Positions 50,801 through 55,446 of a stretch of 64,000 nt of DNA are shown here, one piece after another. Source of the stretch: Maratus speciosus (lineage: Eukaryota > Arthropoda > Arachnida > Araneae > Salticidae); contig OZ010794.1 in the NCBI GenBank assembly GCA_963932465.1, forward strand, positions 439,147,502-439,211,501. Direction: 5' to 3'. Numbering within the stretch: the first letter of the stretch is position 1; each line of letters starts with the position of its first letter. The notes beneath the pieces are model-generated. The model was not told the origin of the DNA. It worked only from the letters and a program-made list of their open reading frames with translations, and ran no database searches. The position numbers were made by a program, and so were the translations under genes.

Positions 50801-51421
50801 AATTAGTAAATAAATGCATACAAAAGAAGTAATGCTCTCAATCTGTTTTCAAATAGAGATTGGCTATTTTCTGACACATCTGTGAATTTATTTAAACTGA
50901 TTTTTGTTGTGCATCATTTTTTAACTCTTTGAGTTTTAATTTGTAGTCATATTCATAGTATGATAGTACAGTCCATAAAATGAAGACCTCATATGAGATA
51001 TAATTTAATAAAATCACACTTTTGTATTCTGTTCTAAAAAATTCTAACTTCGGTATCGTAACTTTTCCATCCATCTCCTTATCTTCAAAGAAAACAAAAT
51101 GCCCAAGTCATTTTAACCTAAAATGGTTGATCCACCCAATATTTTTCAAAAGTTGGCCCCACTGCCAGTGGGACAATTTTTTTCCAATTTATTGTACTAT
51201 ATATGATACAATTCCAATTCATCATATTTATTCTGAAATCCTTTAAATGTGAATTTCAGGACTTGATACTGTTAGCAATAAAACAGCAAGCTGACTTGGA
51301 AAGACAAAGGGATCGAATCGTTGACTTGGAAAACTACTTAGACAATCTATTGGTACGAGTAATGGAAACTACACCACGAATATTGCAAAAGCCGTATGTG
51401 AGCCCTTCCTGTTCTAGGTAA
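575..51421 (+). CDS. Rip11: Class I Rab11 family-interacting protein, 5'-partial, eight exons
   Basis: The spliced product is a Rab11 effector of the class I FIP family. Such proteins link Rab11-GTP on recycling endosomes to membrane lipids and motor or sorting partners. Seen: the end of a C2 domain (LDEFLGQTSIPL; WYTLKGK followed by GELEVKVSF), a serine-rich acidic linker, and a C-terminal Rab11-binding coiled coil (LENYLDNLLVRVMETTPRIL), in the family's usual order. Exon joins are codon-consistent: phases 2, 1, 0, 0, 1, 1, 0. About 413 residues lie in the window; roughly the first half of the C2 domain lies upstream, so the whole protein would be near the length of vertebrate FIP2. No NPF (EH-domain-binding) motif is visible in the linker, unlike FIP2. 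The family call is firm; the orthology symbol is inferred. No transcript confirms the exon set, and small alternative exons could be missed. Confidence 0.85.
707..2739 (+). other. Intron 1 of window
   Basis: About 2.0 kb of AT-rich intron. Visible features are a 20-base G tract at 2164-2183, poly-A at 2288-2302 and one copy of a dispersed repeat (2455-2692). No tRNA, transposase or conserved ORF is seen. Confidence 0.75.
2455..2692. repeat. Dispersed repeat copy 1 (direct partner at 10577-10995)
   Basis: It shares the ordered blocks TGGTATGCATTTTAAAACT, ATATACAGTGCTGCA, CACTGCATTATG and GAAAGTGTTTCATAAT with 10577-10995 in the same orientation. The unit is an old, diverged duplication or an unclassified repeat family. 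No terminal repeats or ORF were recognised. Confidence 0.6.
2740..2906 (+). CDS. Rip11: Rab11-FIP exon 2: end of C2 domain
   Basis: The acceptor AG is at 2738-2739 and the donor GTAAGT starts at 2907. Joining to the previous exon restores an Arg codon before WYTLKGK, the usual last C2 motif of class I FIPs, followed by ELEVKVSFIVQ. The segment then enters a basic stretch (SIRKKRNSLKNL) like the one that follows C2 in vertebrate FIPs. It ends in phase 1. Confidence 0.88.
3753..4418. mobile_element. Pogo/Tigger-type nonautonomous element with TA duplication
   Basis: Termini are CAGTAGAACCTCTTTTATCC on the left and the inverse of CAGTAGAACCTCGATTATCC on the right, flanked by TA on both sides. 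Subterminal CCGAAA/TTCGGATAAT motifs are typical of pogo-like elements. The 666-bp interior has minus-strand open stretches (3784-4173) without transposase similarity that I can see. Confidence 0.75.
7506..7610. repeat. Hairpin with about 40-bp arms
   Basis: The arm starting AATTTGATTGGCACCACTTT at 7506 is repeated inverted up to 7610 around a spacer of about 25 bases. It lies just inside the left end of the nested hAT-type MITE. Confidence 0.8.
7900..8830. repeat. Minisatellite, about six units of 152 bp
   Basis: The phrase TCAATTCTATGCATAACTTC (with small changes) recurs near 8034, 8186, 8339, 8490, 8630 and 8784. Each unit also has ACAGCGCCCCCTACCGG and CAAATTCAGGGAGGACC. Spacings are about 152 bases, once about 140. 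The array is the core of the nested MITE, and its units are more GC-rich than the surroundings. Confidence 0.85.
9609..10390. mobile_element. Pogo-type element, degenerate
   Basis: The left end CAGTAGAACCCCGCTAATCC and the right end GTGAGGTTTTACTG (followed by TA) are inverted versions of a pogo-like terminus with TAATCCGAA subterminal repeats. A second terminus-like sequence (GGATGCTGGATTAGAGGATG) ends near 10273, so two elements may be nested or abutted. A 65-codon minus-strand frame at 10030-10227 has no recognised similarity. Confidence 0.6.
10577..10995. repeat. Dispersed repeat copy 2 with internal duplication
   Basis: It is homologous to 2455-2692 in the same orientation. Here the part around ATATACAGGGCTGCACAAAA and CTGTATACGGGTTTGCACAAA occurs twice, which makes this copy longer. 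Confidence 0.55.
11536..11645. repeat. 54-bp tandem duplication
   Basis: ACACTGTATTTAGTTTTATT and the following bases to GAAGxAATATTC occur twice in a row with a period of 54 and very few differences. The duplication appears recent compared with surrounding repeats. Confidence 0.85.
12215..12652. mobile_element. Foldback-like element with arms over 100 bp
   Basis: The left arm (TAGGGCAACCCATATAAATA, then CACAATATT-type and ATCTCTTATCATTCAACTAC-type blocks in inverse) is matched in order by the right arm up to GTTGGGCACC near 12650. The centre includes a poly-A tract. No flanking duplication is certain. Confidence 0.65.
12794..12999 (+). CDS. Rip11: Rab11-FIP exon 3: basic then acidic serine-rich linker
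   Basis: The acceptor TTTTTTTTCACAG ends at 12793 and the donor GTAAGT starts at 13000. The split Gly codon is restored. The product begins GHKIQKLPSRSMSLKSLDP, has a basic helix-like run (KLQKSIEKYREKRSS), then a serine/aspartate/glutamate stretch (SSLPEDDDEASVD). It is probably disordered and phosphorylatable, but no specific site can be assigned. It ends in phase 0. Confidence 0.82.
13064..13815. mobile_element. hAT-type MITE, copy 1
   Basis: The element runs from TAGAGATTGACTG to CAGTCGATCCTTA and is flanked on both sides by the perfect 8-bp duplication AACACAAC (13056-13063 and 13816-13823). Subterminal sequences are rich in TTTCGGCCGAAA-like motifs. A homologous copy in the opposite orientation lies at 26034-26767. 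No transposase ORF is present at 752 bp. Confidence 0.9.
16007..16203. repeat. Dispersed repeat related to 56245-56440
   Basis: The block GAAAACACTCGGTTGCTAAT followed by CCTATGGG, GGATAGCTGAG and CTTTTTCGATTTTG occurs in the same order near 56245-56440. Just upstream, an 84-codon plus-strand frame (15775-16029) has no recognised similarity and may be part of the same old element. Confidence 0.5.
16292..16428. repeat. 137-bp near-perfect hairpin
   Basis: Arms of about 60 bases begin TTAGGCTAATGTCAGATGAA and end with its inverse, including GTCTCAACAT/ATGTTGAGAC. The loop is about ten bases (TTTGCTAACA). A short foldback MITE is the likely origin. The flanking TTA/TTAA is too short to prove a target duplication. 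Confidence 0.85.
18164..18453 (+). repeat. 5' LTR of Ty3/gypsy element
   Basis: It begins TGTTATGTATTG and ends CAATACATTTTAA; ATGTATTG and CAATACAT are inverse to each other at the two ends. The last bases lack the usual terminal CA, so the right border may be a few bases off. Confidence 0.85.
18628..22590 (+). pseudogene. Ty3/gypsy gag-pol, frameshifted and with stops
   Basis: Intact from ATG 18628 to about 20945: gag; a first zinc knuckle (from residue 209) whose second cysteine is tyrosine; an intact second knuckle from residue 228; protease D-T-G-A at residue 304; reverse transcriptase with LPFGIA and a catalytic box reading L-L-D-D-D (near residues 576-580) instead of Y-x-D-D; RNase H start. 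A local duplication of about 16 bases (ATTATATTTG twice) near 20945-20970 shifts the frame. RNase H continues in the next frame to a TGA at 21348. The integrase zinc region crosses shifts near 21495 and 21540. The integrase core (DFVGPF, SDNGRAF, NGQVERQ) has its acidic triad but stops at TGA 21952. The same frame reopens to a stop at 22588-22590. Not functional as read. Confidence 0.92.
22608..22897 (+). repeat. 3' LTR of Ty3/gypsy element
   Basis: It aligns without gaps to the 5' LTR over 290 bases. Most differences are transitions (for example GCGCGC to GCATGC), suggesting CpG decay. It follows the gag-pol stop by 17 bases; no clear polypurine tract is visible before it. Confidence 0.88.
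22985..24394. mobile_element. Unclassified element with about 100-bp inverted ends
   Basis: The left part (GTGGTGCAATCA through CGCCCTCTGCTGGAAAAA, to about 23083) recurs inverted at about 24265-24394 (TTTTTCCAGCAGAGGGC through TGATTGCACCACC). The two arms are diverged but keep block order. The interior is less AT-rich than its surroundings and holds overlapping minus-strand frames. No transposase family is recognised and no target duplication is clear. Confidence 0.55.
23626..23976 (-). CDS. Unrecognised 116-codon ORF in inverted-end element
   Basis: The longest minus-strand frame inside the 22985-24394 element. It has a hydrophobic first part (IEIFLLLACLHLV) and a basic, aromatic second half (SKANYRREFFSKWSATF) and ends NLKSHADR. 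It overlaps a second minus-strand frame (23772-24059) and is followed by a 64-codon frame (23425-23619), a pattern that fits one frameshifted ancestral ORF. I do not recognise a family. It may be a decayed element-encoded protein, an exapted fragment or chance. Confidence 0.25.
   Translation of the reverse strand: MEYTSFLYGSKVCLLIRSRIEIFLLLACLHLVKWKDLLPFYGFDFLFIKKLICKWISIRNFVKACGALTDNGIFIFSPMLSKANYRREFFSKWSATFTQSETKNIFLRNLKSHADR
24892..25466. repeat. Dispersed repeat family, copy 1 (two internal units)
   Basis: It starts ACAAGTTGGAAATTGCTCGT and ends AACGCACCTAAAAAGG; inside, AGGTGCGTTCGTA and TACGAACGCACCT are inverse to one another. A block of about 155 bases (AATGCACTTCCAATAATTTT to TTTCAGATCATTCGG) is present twice in tandem. 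A GGACGGACGGAC run lies near the right end. A second copy lies at 42041-42459. Confidence 0.75.
26034..26767. mobile_element. hAT-type MITE, copy 2
   Basis: The ends TAAGGATCGACTGAAAC and GAATGATTTCTA are flanked by the perfect 8-bp duplication GCTATAAG (26026-26033, 26768-26775). It is homologous to 13064-13815 in the opposite orientation, with the same TTTCGGCCGAAAA subterminal motif. Confidence 0.9.
26897..27240. mobile_element. Pogo-type MITE of 344 bp
   Basis: Left end CAGTCAAGGATCTATAATCC and right end GGATTAAAGAACTTTGCCTG are inverse with changes, flanked by TA on both sides. ATAATCCGCA-type repeats occur at both ends, as in the fragment at the window start. Confidence 0.75.
27940..28625. 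repeat. Old interspersed repeat with three internal units
   Basis: It begins ACTAGCAGGCTTTGCCTGC, reminiscent of widespread invertebrate interspersed repeats that begin ACTAGC. GAAAAATTATCT recurs near 28222, 28375 and 28537, marking three diverged units of about 155-160 bases with AACGATAT and CTCATCAAAAT blocks. The 69-codon frame at 28244 is a by-product of the repeat. Confidence 0.5.
29174..29380 (+). CDS. Rip11: Rab11-FIP exon 4: linker with heptad-length coding repeats
   Basis: The acceptor TTCTTTACAG ends at 29173 and the donor GTAAGA starts at 29381. In phase 0 it reads SSTLSLPQSAM, an acidic part (EAESLEEISQQ), then four consecutive 7-residue units of the form V-K-Q-S-x-x-E. It ends VKLPN in phase 0. 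No family domain is recognised here. The phase match to exons 3 and 5 and the open frame support it; it could be an alternative cassette, as its removal keeps frame. Confidence 0.78.
29267..29350 (+). repeat. Four in-frame 21-bp coding repeats
   Basis: Four adjacent 21-base units encode VKQSHIE, VNPSHVE, VKQSRAE and IKESRNE. The core TCTCxTxxTGAA recurs in each. The unit length is a multiple of three, so gain or loss of units would keep the reading frame. The likely origin is replication slippage within the exon. Confidence 0.85.
29725..29797 (+). tRNA. tRNA-like sequence, probably SINE head or tRNA pseudogene
   Basis: GTCCGGG at the 5' end pairs fully with CCCGGAC at the 3' end, and AGTTGGTAGAGC and GGTTCGAATTC resemble the A and B boxes. 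The D stem (GGAC against GAGC) and the anticodon stem do not pair, and the T stem has a mismatch. It is therefore unlikely to be a working tRNA. Confidence 0.4.
30485..30566. repeat. 33-bp tandem repeat, about 2.5 units
   Basis: ATTTATATTGTAATTGAATA followed by TAGTAATT repeats with small end changes. Simple AT-rich tandem repeat. Confidence 0.7.
30634..30733 (+). CDS. Rip11: Rab11-FIP exon 5: short linker exon
   Basis: The acceptor TTTTGATAG ends at 30633; the likely donor is GTTATT at 30734, weaker than the others. The product is VPALTSRRNTLSIPEPKSPS followed by HGEWTNRILAHIK, ending in phase 1. The RRNTLSIPEPKSP stretch has the look of a proline-directed or basophilic phosphorylation site; that is inference only. 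The phase matches exon 6. Confidence 0.75.
31030..31680. other. GC-rich unclassified block
   Basis: About 650 bp of near-balanced composition within AT-rich intron, with CpGs and words such as GGCAGCCTGCAGGC, GAGCGGCGGA and CCTGCCCCGTACCGG. There is no long frame on either strand and no clear terminal repeat or partner elsewhere in the window. It could be a solo LTR, another repeat family or a regulatory segment. Confidence 0.4.
31769..32348 (+). mobile_element. Tigger-type deletion derivative
   Basis: Ends CAGTAGAGCGCTGATTATCC and its inverse GGATAATCAGCGCTCTACTG match perfectly over 20 bases. The right flank is TA; the left flank is TG, so one target base has changed. The left end has several ATTATCCGAACACC-like repeats. 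The interior keeps the 3' end of a transposase gene. Confidence 0.85.
31877..32113 (+). pseudogene. C-terminal fragment of pogo/Tigger-type transposase
   Basis: About 76 codons: an acidic start (DEKEIENECSESDQG), then SHIEAFECLKTAMKWLKRQK, VPIQLTYLRRVRDMAALKR and the tail KQATVESFF. A helix with AFECLKTAMKWL, an L-x-x-L-R-x-x-R-D region and a short K-Q-x-T-x-x-x-F-F tail are typical of Tigger/CENP-B-like transposase C-termini. The DNA-binding and catalytic parts are deleted. Confidence 0.75.
32822..32865. repeat. Poly-T tract of 44 bases
   Basis: An uninterrupted T run within intron 5. With the neighbouring AAAAAAATTAAGC it shows no retroposon structure. Its length is likely polymorphic or imprecise in assembly. 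Confidence 0.8.
35923..37166 (-). pseudogene. Tigger-type transposase, broken
   Basis: Read on the minus strand from ATG at 37166: a basic start (SKRKLHILTFKQK, psq-type helix-turn-helix region), a stop after 33 codons, then an open part 36995-36648 that resembles the CENP-B helix-turn-helix (NLVKWFTYYRAQ, LNVEGFLTGWLEKFKARHNI) and reaches the first catalytic motif as DIFNMNETEMGRFYKF. There the usual D in N-x-D-E-T is N. The core between about 36640 and 36202 has several stops. A last open part (36201-35923) is the acidic C-terminus. It is inactive as seen. Confidence 0.82.
37662..38218. mobile_element. hAT-type MITE nested in Tigger relic
   Basis: CAGTGCCGAAACTAGCC at the left and TTAGTTTCAGCCCTG at the right are inverse to each other. 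The 8-bp duplication CTTAAACG flanks both sides perfectly (37654-37661, 38219-38226) and excising it restores the Tigger terminus. Ends are GC-rich (GGCACCCCC, GGCGCCCGGGCAC) compared with the AT-rich middle. Confidence 0.93.
37923..37980. mobile_element. Pogo-type end inside the hAT MITE
   Basis: CAGTAGAGTCCTGATTATCC preceded by TA and followed by GAGTAACCGAGTTTCCG is a pogo-like left end. A matching right end is not seen, so it is a truncated insertion or a part captured by the MITE. Confidence 0.45.
39313..39408 (+). CDS. Rip11: Rab11-FIP exon 6: short linker exon
   Basis: The acceptor TTTCAACAG ends at 39312 and the donor GTAAGT starts at 39409. It reads ESPIVRSETNILEALKEP, then IVPTRKTKLENLRS, phase 1 to phase 1, so the 96-base exon is skippable without frameshift. 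No domain is recognised; the support is splice sites, phase and charge pattern. Confidence 0.75.
39409..40432 (+). other. Intron 6 of window
   Basis: About 1.0 kb of AT-rich intron. A short GC-richer patch lies at 40160-40215 (GTCCCCCGGGGCCC) with a palindromic core. No gene or element is recognised. Confidence 0.75.
40433..40605 (+). CDS. Rip11: Rab11-FIP exon 7: linker leading to Rab11-binding domain
   Basis: The acceptor TTTTTTTTCCAG ends at 40432 and the donor GTTAGA starts at 40606. The restored Asn codon gives NLRRHTLHLPEAPNLLALSN, then a lysine/aspartate part and PEGIPSEVIQQFERMNQK. The last residues correspond to the segment just before the FIP Rab-binding helix in other class I members. 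It ends in phase 0 and joins directly to exon 8. Confidence 0.82.
40799..41887. mobile_element. Element with CAGACCTGCCAAC ends and 6-bp duplication
   Basis: The ends CAGACCTGCCAAC and GTTGGCAGGTCTG are exact inverses and are flanked by GGTATC on both sides (40793-40798, 41888-41893). TACGATTT/AAATCGTA motifs occur at both ends. The middle (about 41230-41610) is a run of diverged units of about 35 bases with the theme TTCGTCAAAGGATCG. No transposase is seen; the superfamily is not assigned. Confidence 0.82.
42041..42459. repeat. Dispersed repeat family, copy 2 (one internal unit)
   Basis: Same orientation and borders as 24892-25466 (AACAAGTTGGAAATTGCACG to CGCACCTAAAAAGG), but only one of the about 155-bp internal units is present. 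The GGACAGACAGACGGACTGAA run is shorter. Confidence 0.75.
43349..43420 (-). tRNA. tRNA-like SINE head (minus strand)
   Basis: The 72-base cloverleaf has acceptor GCCGGAG/CTCAGGC with one mismatch, D stem GCTC/GAGC, anticodon stem ACAGC/ACTGT with one mismatch and a T loop TTCGATT. The loop CTGGAAT would give anticodon GGA, but there is no long variable arm as in serine tRNAs. It is probably a SINE head rather than a working gene. Confidence 0.5.
43868..43939 (+). tRNA. tRNA-like SINE head with intact cloverleaf
   Basis: All stems pair: acceptor GCCGGAG/CTCTGGC (one G-T), D stem GCTC/GAGC, anticodon stem ACAGC/GCTGT, T stem CCGGG/CCTGG (one G-T), with loop TTCGATT. The anticodon would be GGA (Ser) but the variable loop is only GGTC. 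Its repeated 3' tail and inverted partner favour a SINE; a tRNA gene that seeded the SINE is the alternative. Confidence 0.5.
45266..45401. repeat. 136-bp hairpin, first copy
   Basis: CAAGATGGCGGAAAAAC, then AAATCTTTGTTATTTATAAA, are repeated inverted up to CCGCCATCTTG. The loop carries AAAATAGAAAATGATG. The second copy, more decayed at its arms, is at 45849-45991. Confidence 0.85.
45849..45991. repeat. 143-bp hairpin, second copy
   Basis: It has the same structure as 45266-45401; the outer arms read CAAGGTGACGG and CTGCCATCTTG, so they no longer pair perfectly. Confidence 0.75.
46560..46945. repeat. Diverged short-unit repeats (TTTGACGAAATTC type)
   Basis: Roughly nine units of 35-45 bases contain variants of GATCCTTTGACGAAATTCA and TTTTTCTGTGAT. 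They match in inverse the core of the 40799-41887 element. GTGGCATGTCTG near 47222-47233 resembles its terminus, so this may be the remains of an inverted second copy. Confidence 0.6.
47700..47835. promoter_or_regulatory. CpG-rich palindrome cluster
   Basis: Within about 115 bases lie an 18-base perfect palindrome TAAACTCAGCTGAGTTTA (47716-47733), CGCGATCGCG (47763-47772), and an inverted pair CTTTCCGAA/TTCGGAAAG (47802-47828) next to ATTGGCGCC, an inverted CCAAT with a GC palindrome. CpG density is far above the surrounding intron. A protein-binding regulatory segment is the natural reading; the minus-strand frame over it (47645-47866) has no recognised similarity. Confidence 0.4.
48560..48645. 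promoter_or_regulatory. GC-rich patch with hairpin and E-box
   Basis: CCGGCA and TGCCGG (48602-48607, 48614-48619) form a short perfect hairpin, followed by the E-box CACGTG at 48621-48626. CpGs cluster here in an otherwise CpG-poor intron. Confidence 0.3.
49375..49525. promoter_or_regulatory. CpG-rich patch with inverted CCAAT
   Basis: About 14 CpGs lie in 140 bases, including GGCGCGTCGCCGTCCGAAG, and GCCGATTGGCTG carries an inverted CCAAT box. There is no neighbouring coding exon on the minus strand. It might serve as an alternative promoter upstream of the Rab11-binding exon at 51260 or as a remnant of a GC-rich element. Confidence 0.35.
51260..51421 (+). CDS. Rip11: Rab11-FIP exon 8: C-terminal Rab11-binding coiled coil and stop
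   Basis: The acceptor GAATTTCAG ends at 51259. The product starts DLILLAIKQQADLERQRDRI and contains VDLENYLDNLLVRVMETTP, the hallmark FIP-RBD amphipathic helix with the Y-x-D-N-L-L core known in FIPs to contact Rab11 switch regions. The unspliced frame ends PSCSR then TAA at 51419-51421. The stop sits in AGGTAAGT, a consensus donor at 51418; a second donor-like GTATGT lies at 51394. If the 51418 donor joins an AG|G acceptor followed by TAA or TGA (such sites exist at 57254/57255 and 59192/59193), the protein is the same. Domain call firm, exact C-terminus less so. Confidence 0.88.
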   Translation, partial: DLILLAIKQQADLERQRDRIVDLENYLDNLLVRVMETTPRILQKPYVSPSCSR

Positions 51422-51658
51422 GTGCTTTTAAATTCATGGTGAAGCTGGCAGCTTGAGTGAGAGCAAAAGATGTTTATGAAAAGTTTCCTTTTTTAGCACA
51501 GTTGGGACTGCTGAAGAAACACAAAAGAAAGTGGACTGGGCATCTATTTTGTATTTTATCCTGTCCTATTTTAAATGAGAGGAGAAGTAGTTTCTGCTGT
51601 ATATTTTTATGCTACTTTTTTTTTATTATTAATTTTAATGTTGAAAAATTGTTTTTAA

Positions 51659-52607
51659 GGGTCAATATCTGAAAATTGGACAATTTGCATCCACTGCCAA
51701 TGATATTTCATTAGTTATACTAAAACCAAAAACTGAAAAATGTAATATATTGTAACATTTGTTATGACAATTACCAATGATAAATGGACATATAATGATG
51801 TATAAATAATTAGTTTTAAGCTTTAAACAAGCGAAATCATCATTTCAGTCCCTGTCCCCAGGTGCGAATATCCAATATTAATTGTATGCTGTAAACATTT
51901 CTATAAATATTATTAACTTTTGCTATTATATATTTTTACCTATATATATACAGTATGGGAAAATATAATTTTCCTTTATTAGTATAGATTGTATAGTAAA
52001 ATATTGTAGTAAATATATTTGTCCCTGGGGTCGACCATCATCTCAGTCTCTCTAAACACACATTGAGGTTAACAGATACTAGGTGGTGCTGGCAGAATCA
52101 TTTCAGTTGCAACAGCAACTAAAATTCAACTAGCCACCATGGATGAAGATAAGTTGTTCTTCTCTTTGTTTCATATTTAGAAATATTTAGTTTTTGTTCT
52201 GAATAGGGATGAGTATTTTTTTATAGCATCATTCATGTCCCCCTATTTAACTTTTTATTTATAAACAAAAAGTTTATTGCAACTTTATTTACGTAACATA
52301 AAAATGTCACATGGCATATTTAATAATTTACATGTGGGCAAAATGATTCAACAAAATGGCTGTGCAGCTTTTAAGACAAAAACATTTCCTCAGTCCCAAT
52401 TATTAGACACTGATTATGGTGTTAACAGACACTTTCTTCCATAAAAGTTTATCCTGTGCATAAAATATACACCCTTGGTCTCAAAACACTACAACATTCA
52501 AATGACAAAGCATGTATCACACTGCATAATTGTATTTGGAAGTTGGTACATTAATTCAAAAAATAAAAATTCTGGAGTGAAATTGTCCAGTTTTCAGATA
52601 TTGACCA
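51659..52607. mobile_element. TTAA-flanked element (piggyBac-type MITE)
   Basis: GGGTCAATATCTGAAAATTG at the left is matched inverted at the right (CAGATATTGACCA), with about 27 bases of terminal repeat and few mismatches. TTAA lies on both sides (51655-51658, 52608-52611), the target typical of piggyBac-type elements. The 949-bp interior has no transposase ORF. Confidence 0.82.
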
Positions 52608-52994
52608 TTAAGTGCATTTTTTTTTTTCATAAATTATCATTATAACTTTAAACTAGCTATAGAAAAAGTAAAATGTAATTTATTGAATTTGGAAAATTAA
52701 CTAATTATTCTAGCTTGCAAATGAAGTTTAAGATGCATTTTAATTGATGCAGCTAATATCGTTGGAAAGAAACTCTATCTTTATTCATGCTTTATCAGCT
52801 GATTGATGTTTTTAATCTGTTGTTTGTATTTTTAATTTTCTGATTGGAAATTTTGACATTCCAGACTTTACTTAAAAAAAGAAAGTTTTTCTTGAAAATT
52901 ATTTTTGGTCTTGTAATAACCATTCCTGAATATTTATCTCTATAGCTGCTTACTAGTAAAAGAAAGAATAAAATATTAAAATTATAGTTGGCAA

Positions 52995-53100
52995 ATATAG
53001 AGTATGCCCACTAAAGTCCCTTGCCACTCTCTTAAGGAGGGGGGGGGGGTTCCTTTAGATGCCTCAAAATCAGCCATTTTTCATTAATTTTTTTAAAGGT
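52995..53100. repeat. Fragment sharing an inverted end with 56165-56210
   Basis: GTATGCCCACTAAAGTCCCTTGCCACTCTCTTAA-like sequence here (52998 onward) is the inverse of the segment at about 56168-56207. It may be the left end of a composite element that was later split by the hAT-type insertion at 53227. Confidence 0.5.
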
Positions 53101-53226
53101 GATAAAATAATCGGATCATTTTAAAAAACTGTAACATAACTTTATTACATATTTGCAGACTAAAAAAAAAAAAAAATTAATTTTTTTTTTATACAAAATG
53201 GCAGCTCAGCAAAATTTTTCCAGAAT

Positions 53227-55092
53227 TAGGGTGTAAAAAAATCATCAATTTTTTGATTTAAATCAGATTTTTAAAATTTAAATCGGATTTTTATGATTTT
53301 TTTCCCAGCGTTCAAATATTGAATAGCTACCAAGAACTTTAGGTTTCCAAAACAATTAAACCACTAATTGCTAACATAATCTATGTCTTTACACTTTAAT
53401 TAATAAAATTATAATTATCAGTTAGTAATTACAGAAATTATAAAAACTGCAAATTAGTAGTCTCATTAGTTAGTATCATACAATGTTATATACATTAATA
53501 TTTTAATAATTATGTAAAACTTTATTAAATACTTGTGATATTTAACATTTATTAAAATTATTAATAACTGAATTTAATATTAAATAGTTAATACTACTTC
53601 AAATTAATAATTATTAAACTATTAACTCTCTAATTAGGAACATATTATACATTTTAAAACTTTAATTATTAAAATGATAATTAATAATGTAGTATTCCTT
53701 TTAGAAACAAAAAAGGGGCACTATTTCATGAAGAAATATATTAATAATGAGTTTAGTAATGATATAAGAAAAAAAAGAATTTTTAGTATGATAAATAAAG
53801 TATCCTTAATTTTTAATAATTTTATGAATCACAAATTGAAAAATACAATTAAATAACAACATGTTTTAATAATATTATGTTTTTTCTAAAGAAATAAAGT
53901 TCTATAATTTTTGCAAGGTCTTGGGCACATGAATTTAGAAATACTGTTGAATGGGAAATTTTTTACGAGAAATCTCTGGCTACAACTACAGGTGAATTTA
54001 ACTTTTTTTTTTTTTTTAAGCGGAGTGTGGCACCCTTTAAAATGGCCTAGAAGGAACAAAGTAATTACAGAATTAATAAAAACTGCAAACAAGTAATTTC
54101 ATTAGTTAGTAGCACAGATAAATAATAAAACTAACAAATATTATTTGCAGCTCGTTTTGCATTTGTAGTTAGAAAAGTTACTGTTAATCACCAAGATCTA
54201 AACTTATACACACGTATGTGTATGCTAACCAAAAAAATTATGAAAATGGGTTAAACCCATTCATACACACATACAGAATAAATATAAGGATAGCCAGTTA
54301 TATCTGAAATCCTCGAAATATTTATATAGCAGCATTATTACATCTCAGTGGGGATTATTAGCTTTCATTGGTTCAATTTTTTTTTCTTTTTAAGAAAAGT
54401 TTTGCTGCCTTTTCAATTCCAATTAATTTTTTTATTTACCATATATAAGTTACAAAGTTTAAAAAAAAACAAAAAAAAACATTTATTTAACCTATATCAA
54501 AGAAGCTTTTGCTGTACTTAACATTTTTATACCAATTGGTTCTTTTTCTTATGCATTCATTTACTATTTAGCTGTTGAGCAGATGTCACTCTTTCATTCT
54601 TCTGTGACTCGAGATTGCTATTAATTTATTATTACAAAAGTAGAATGGGAAACTAAGACACTGTCTATTTATTCTTTTATTTGCAGAAATTTAATACACT
54701 TGCTATATTTATTTTTATATAAAATAATGCCTAAATTGATTACCTAAAGGAAGTTATGACGTTGCAAATTATATTAGATTTAAATATCATTTTTAAATGA
54801 AACTGTTTTATGTTGGATAAAAACAATGCTTTTTACAAACTTAACTGTTTTTAATTTTTTACAATACTCAGGAATTAAGCTTAGAAACAATTACTTAAAG
54901 TTCTTTTTTTGTTTATTCATAAGTCAAAATATCTGTAGAAACTTTCAAATTATATTCATCTTAGATTTAAAAACTTTTTTTTGACATTTTAAACATTTAA
55001 AAATTTTTTGATTTTAATCAATGATTTTTTTTAAAAAAAATCACGATTTAATCGCTGGTTTAAATCAACTGATTAAAATCGTTTACACTCTA
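53227..55092. mobile_element. hAT-type nonautonomous element, uninterrupted copy
   Basis: The ends TAGGGTGTAAA and TTTACACTCTA are inverse with one mismatch and are flanked by the perfect 8-bp duplication TCCAGAAT (53219-53226, 55093-55100). It is homologous over its length to the split copy at 6152-9534, in inverse orientation. TGATTTAAATCAG palindromes mark both subterminal regions. Short frames (53674, 53886) have no transposase similarity. Confidence 0.88.
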
Positions 55093-55446
55093 TCCAGAAT
55101 GCAGGTGTTTTGGAAATAACCGCCAAACTGTTGCGTTAAAACTTTCGTTAGCATTCTAGATATGGCCACCCAAGCATCTTTGGAGTAAGTGATCTCTTGA
55201 TAAATCTTGGTAGATTGGTAGGAGATGCTCGTGAATTTCTTGAGGAAGTAAGGGAGGAAGATCTTCGTTTAATCTTTGCTAGCACAACATGCGAGCTCTG
55301 GTGCACTTGACTAAAAGTGGGATAACTCTGTTAATATTGAAAATTTTGATTTTTCCTCTTCCCAATATATTCTCGAGATATTATATTTCCGAAATATGAA
55401 AAAAAAAAAAAAAGAAAAAAAAGAAAATCGATTTTTTGAAATTTCT

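Larger units (their letters stand above)
40606..51259 (+). other. Intron 7 of window
   Basis: 10.7 kb with an inverted-end element (40799), dispersed repeat copy (42041), inverted SINE array (43275), tandem-duplicated hairpin region (45055) and three CpG-rich patches (47.7, 48.6, 49.4 kb). AT-rich stretches at about 44060-44830, 46950-47640 and 49550-51250 show no gene; CCACCCAATATTTTTCAAA near 51134 recurs near 15395. Confidence 0.75.
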
